Assembly (NCBI GenBank): GCA_009840525.1
Contig: VXNP01000016.1
Span: forward strand, 1-50,573
Length of the DNA: 50,573 nucleotides
Direction: 5' to 3'
DNA from: Gammaproteobacteria bacterium
Lineage (GTDB): Bacteria; Gemmatimonadota; Gemmatimonadetes; Longimicrobiales; Gaopeijiaceae
A program made the translations under genes and the position numbers. Of the stretch, positions 47,697-50,573 are shown piece by piece. The notes under the pieces were generated by a model. The model saw nothing but the letters and a program-made list of their open reading frames with translations. It was not told the origin of the DNA and searched no databases. The first letter of the stretch is position 1; every line of letters begins with the position of its first letter.

Positions 47697-47903
47697 TCCC
47701 ATCCGTACATCCCGCGGCCCATCGCCGCGCGATGAAGACCGGTCGTTCGTGCGCCGCTGACCGGGCGCGTGCGGCGACCGAATGGGTCAACCGCCGGTTG
47801 GCGCCTCCCCGACGCATCGGGAACAGGCCTTGGCGCCTGCCCGCCGGCGTTCGCCGGCGCCCGACCGGGTCAGGCATCGGATCTGAACGAAAGAGGAGAA
47901 GTC

Positions 47904-48929
47904 ATGCATATCAGAAGCTGTTTCTGTGCCCTGGCGGCGATGGCCGCCACCGCCCTGCCCGCGCAAGCGCAATTCGAGTGGACCTCTTCCCGCCCGGACG
48001 GACACGCGCCCATCGGCGTGATGGGGGACCACACCCACGAGCAGGGCGAGTACATGCTCGCGTACCGCTACATGCGGATGTCGATGGCGGGGAACCGCGA
48101 CGGCACCAGCGAGCGCACCACCCAGAGCGTTCTCGACCACTTCATGGTCGCCCCTCTGGACATGTCGATGACCATGCACATGGCCGGAATGATGTACGCC
48201 CCAAGCGACGCCGTCACGCTGATGGCCATGGCGAACTGGGTCGACAACTCCATGAACCACCAGACCCGCATGGGCATGAACTTCGCCGCCGAGTCCTCGG
48301 GGCTGGGCGATGCCAGCCTGGGCGCGCTCATCGGGCTGAAACGGCAGGGGCCGACGCGCGTTCATCTGAACGCCGGCGTGTCGCTTCCGGTCGGGTCCAT
48401 CGAACAGACGGGCGTCACTCCCATGAGCAACGGCAACGCTGTTCAACTGCCCTATCCGATGCAACTGGGCTCGGGTACCTGGGATGTAACGCCGGGCATC
48501 ACCGTCCTGGGCATGAGCGAGGGCTGGTCGTGGGGCCTTCAGGGCATGGGACGCCTGCGCCTGGGGGAGAACGGCAGAGGCTACCGGCAGGGCCACGGCG
48601 CCATGGGAACCGGATGGTTCGCGCTCAGGGCGTCGGACATGCTGAGCCTGTCGGTGCGCGCGGAGTGGCGGTCCTGGGGGGACTACGCGGGCCACGACGA
48701 CGCCTACATGAATCCGATGATGGCGCCGACCGTTCGGGAGGAGCTTCGTGGCGGAAGCCGCGTGGATGTACCGCTCGGCCTGAACCTGTACTTTCCCGAC
48801 GGCGCCCTTGCGGGGCATCGGCTCGCAGTCGAGTGGCACCTGCCCGTCCGCCAGTCGCTGCACGGCCCTCAGTTGGAGACGGACTGGATGCTAACCGTGG
48901 GATGGCAGAAGTCGTTCGATCCGCACTGA
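47904..48929 (+). CDS. Met/His-rich outer-membrane barrel protein (transporter-like)
   Basis: A 341-residue protein. GAGGAG six bases before ATG 47904 and a signal peptide (CFCALAAMAATALPAQAQ) fix the start. The mature part begins with a His motif (HAPIGVMGDHTHEQGEYML) and is unusually rich in Met: YRYMRMSMAGNRDG, MVAPLDMSMTMHMAGMMYAP, MAMANWVDNSMNHQTRMGMN. It then has barrel strands ending GWQKSFDP. The shape fits the transporter/MetA-type barrel family. Met and His clusters bind Cu(I)/Ag(I) in known copper proteins, so with the His-rich neighbour a role in copper export or sensing is plausible but unproven. Confidence 0.75.
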   Translation: MHIRSCFCALAAMAATALPAQAQFEWTSSRPDGHAPIGVMGDHTHEQGEYMLAYRYMRMSMAGNRDGTSERTTQSVLDHFMVAPLDMSMTMHMAGMMYAPSDAVTLMAMANWVDNSMNHQTRMGMNFAAESSGLGDASLGALIGLKRQGPTRVHLNAGVSLPVGSIEQTGVTPMSNGNAVQLPYPMQLGSGTWDVTPGITVLGMSEGWSWGLQGMGRLRLGENGRGYRQGHGAMGTGWFALRASDMLSLSVRAEWRSWGDYAGHDDAYMNPMMAPTVREELRGGSRVDVPLGLNLYFPDGALAGHRLAVEWHLPVRQSLHGPQLETDWMLTVGWQKSFDPH

Positions 48930-49924
48930 TGCGGTATTGTCTGGCGATGACGAAGTCGACGCCAAAAGGATGCGGCCGACAGCGCTCGCAGATGCCCTTG
49001 CGGAGCGCACTCGCCCCGGCCGTGGCACTGGCGTGTGCCGGTGCCGCGGTCGCGGGTGGGCCGCCGGAGGCTCATGCCCAGCTTGCCGGGGACGCGCGTC
49101 TTTATGAAGCGCCCAGAGTCCCGGTTGCCCCGGTCATCGACGGCGATCTGGACGAGGAAGCGTGGCGGGCCGCGCCCCGGACGGAGTCCTTCGTCGATAT
49201 CCGGGGCGAGGATTGGCCAACTCCGCAGTGGGCCACCCACGCCCGGCTCACATGGGACGCGTGTTGCCTGTATGTGGCGGCGGAACTCGAGGAGCCACAC
49301 CTGTGGGCGACGCTCACGGATCGGGACGCGATCATCTATCGTGATCACGACTTCGAGGTCTTCCTCGATCCCGATGGCGATGGCCTGGAGTATTACGAGT
49401 TGGAGATCAACGCGCTCGGCACCGAGTTCGACCTCTTCCTGGACAAGCCCTACCGCAGCGGGGGAAGTGCGCACATCGCGTGGGACATGGAGGGGCTGCG
49501 CACGGCGGTGCGGCTGGACGGCACGATCAACGACCCGTCGGACGAGGACCGGGGCTGGACCGTGGAGATCGCGATTCCGTGGGCGGCGCTCCGGCCCCCG
49601 GACGGGGTTGCGGCCGGCCCGCAAGCGGTGCCGGACAATGCACGGCGCGGTGGCGAGTCGCCGGATGCAGGGAATCGCGAGCCGGGGATGGCCCCGAACC
49701 CGGGTGACGAATGGCGGGTCAACTTCTCCCGGGTTCAGTGGCCGCTCGTCATCGAGGACGGGGGCTACCGCAAGGCGCGCGAGCCCGTCGACTGGAGCGA
49801 TCATCCCGAAGACAACTGGGTCTGGTCCCCCCAGGGGGAGATCGACATGCACCTGCCGGAGAAGTGGGGCGTAGTGCGTTTCGTTGAGGGTGCGCCGGAT
49901 GACGTAGAGGGTGTGCCCGAATGA
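48929..49924 (+). CDS. Exported CBM9-like sugar-binding protein
   Basis: A 331-residue protein. A signal peptide (LAPAVALACAGAAVAGGPP) is followed by a CBM9-like sandwich: VPVAPVIDGDLDEEAWRAAPRT, ARLTWDACCLYVAAELEEPHLWA, DHDFEVFLDPDGDGLEYYELEINALGT split over strands, WTVEIAIPWAAL and EWRVNFSRVQWP. This resembles the carbohydrate-binding family-9-like domain next to putative glycosidases. ATG 48929 overlaps the previous stop by one base; ATG 48947 or 48992 would give a shorter signal region. Its stop overlaps the ATG of the next gene (ATGA), so the two are coupled. Confidence 0.8.
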   Translation: MRYCLAMTKSTPKGCGRQRSQMPLRSALAPAVALACAGAAVAGGPPEAHAQLAGDARLYEAPRVPVAPVIDGDLDEEAWRAAPRTESFVDIRGEDWPTPQWATHARLTWDACCLYVAAELEEPHLWATLTDRDAIIYRDHDFEVFLDPDGDGLEYYELEINALGTEFDLFLDKPYRSGGSAHIAWDMEGLRTAVRLDGTINDPSDEDRGWTVEIAIPWAALRPPDGVAAGPQAVPDNARRGGESPDAGNREPGMAPNPGDEWRVNFSRVQWPLVIEDGGYRKAREPVDWSDHPEDNWVWSPQGEIDMHLPEKWGVVRFVEGAPDDVEGVPE

Positions 49925-50532
49925 ACCGTCGCGATTTCGTTCAGGCTGCCGGCGGCGCGCTGGCGTTTGCGCCGCTGCTGGGCTGCGCTTCGGGAGCCGA
50001 TGAGGGCTCATCCTTCAGTGTCTGGAGCTGGGTGCACGGCGACCGCGACCGCGACGAGGGCGAATGGCGCCGCCGGTTCGCGCGCCTGCGGAAATCCGGA
50101 GTGGAGGCCGTGCTGGTTGGCGGCGGAGACATCGAACTGGTCTCGAGCGCGGCCCGCGCCGAGGGGCTGGAGTACCATCGCTGGTTCTGGACTATGAACC
50201 GGAACGGGGATGCGTGGGCCCGTGGGAACCATCCCGAGTGGTTCACCGTGAGCCGCAACCTGCAGAGCTCGCTCGAGCATCCGCCCTATGTGGACTACTA
50301 CAGGTGGGTTTGTCCCTCGCGGGAGCCGGTACGGGCATACCTGCGCGGCCTGGTGGGTGACTTGGCCGCCAATCCTGCTGTAGACGGCGTGCACCTCGAT
50401 TACGTGCGCCACTGCGACGTCATCCTGCCGCGCGGGCTCTGGGAGACCTACGACCTGGTGCAGGATGTCGAGCATCCCCAATTCGACTTCTGCTACTGCG
50501 GCGGAAGCAGTCGTGTTCACAACCTGATGTGA
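49921..50532 (+). CDS. GHL10-type TIM-barrel protein with Tat-like signal, truncated
   Basis: A 203-residue N-terminal fragment. It opens with a Tat-like, lipobox-containing signal (NRRDFVQAAGGALAFAPLLGC). Then come TIM-barrel segments: FARLRKSGVEAVLVGGGDIE, HPEWFTVSRN, DYYRWVCPSREPVRAYLRGL and DGVHLDYVRHCDVILP, the last typical of glycosyl-hydrolase-like 10 proteins. It ends abruptly after FDFCYC with GGSSRVHNLM, where relatives would continue for a further 100 or more residues. The break coincides with a sequence resembling an insertion-sequence end. Probably non-functional or altered. Confidence 0.75.
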   Translation: MNRRDFVQAAGGALAFAPLLGCASGADEGSSFSVWSWVHGDRDRDEGEWRRRFARLRKSGVEAVLVGGGDIELVSSAARAEGLEYHRWFWTMNRNGDAWARGNHPEWFTVSRNLQSSLEHPPYVDYYRWVCPSREPVRAYLRGLVGDLAANPAVDGVHLDYVRHCDVILPRGLWETYDLVQDVEHPQFDFCYCGGSSRVHNLM

Positions 50533-50573
50533 ACATTGACCTTACGGGACTCAGACTCCGTTTTCCCGCTTTT
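50514..50573. mobile_element. Possible end of an insertion sequence (IS21-like)
   Basis: TGTTCAC (50514-50520) and GTGAACA (50529-50535) form an inverted repeat followed by TTGACC. Repeated GTGAACATTGACC-like units mark the ends of some IS21-family elements. The point where the GHL10 gene loses its family sequence lies just before 50514. The window ends before any transposase, so this is a suggestion only. Confidence 0.4.

Overview
This window reads as one piece of a high-GC, diderm, heterotrophic bacterial chromosome. The mix of families (DUF5916 barrels, a Sortilin/BNR-repeat secreted protein, an LVIVD-repeat lipoprotein, secreted gamma-glutamyltransferase, an STN-domain barrel protein, DUF4143 ATPases) and GC-rich codon use look most like Gemmatimonadota. 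That placement is an inference from gene style; no marker gene was checked. I recognise no rRNA, tRNA or CRISPR array.

Layout. 51-4625: envelope proteins (STN/Omp85-like barrel, small PorT-like barrel, membrane-anchored formylglycine-generating-enzyme-like protein). 4755-8176: a tight run of an amidinotransferase/arginine-deiminase-like enzyme, an APC amino-acid permease and a HypE/PurM-like protein. 8238-12277 (minus): DUF5916 barrel, CopC, CopD and DoxX packed as an operon, probably for copper handling. 12393-19730 (minus): branched-chain amino-acid genes leuA, terminator, ilvC-ilvD-leuC-leuD, then a MATE-like transporter. leuB and ilvBN are not here. 19855-23122: DUF1761 membrane protein, YchF-like GTPase, exported PNPOx-fold protein with an expanded repeat signal region, and a DUF4328 membrane protein.

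23230-28718 is the accessory region. A DUF222/HNH endonuclease gene (minus strand) is split by a 3.8-kb integrative element. The two halves end at 15-bp direct repeats (23641-23655 and 27420-27434, one mismatch) that encode the same Thr-Ile-Pro-Pro-His motif in frame. The element carries a complete P4-type tyrosine integrase, a signal peptidase I, a DUF4328 membrane protein closely related to the one just outside the element, and a 650-base gene-free stretch with a strong hairpin. No replication, transfer or phage structural gene is visible.

28746-29407 is gene-free and holds a tandem array with a spacing of about 80 bp. 29408-42910: gamma-glutamyltransferase, thiC, a DUF4143 ATPase with an inverted repeat at its start codon, an MBL-fold hydrolase, an LVIVD lipoprotein, a class III aminotransferase and a large BNR/VPS10 protein. 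43140-47126: a second DUF4143 ATPase, a BstA/YfiT-like DinB protein, an LCM-type methyltransferase, an unknown protein and a second methyltransferase. 47202-48929: a His-rich exported protein and a Met-rich barrel, a probable metal (copper) pair. 48929-50532: a CBM9-like protein translationally coupled to a GHL10-type TIM-barrel protein. The latter breaks off at what looks like the end of an insertion sequence at the window edge.
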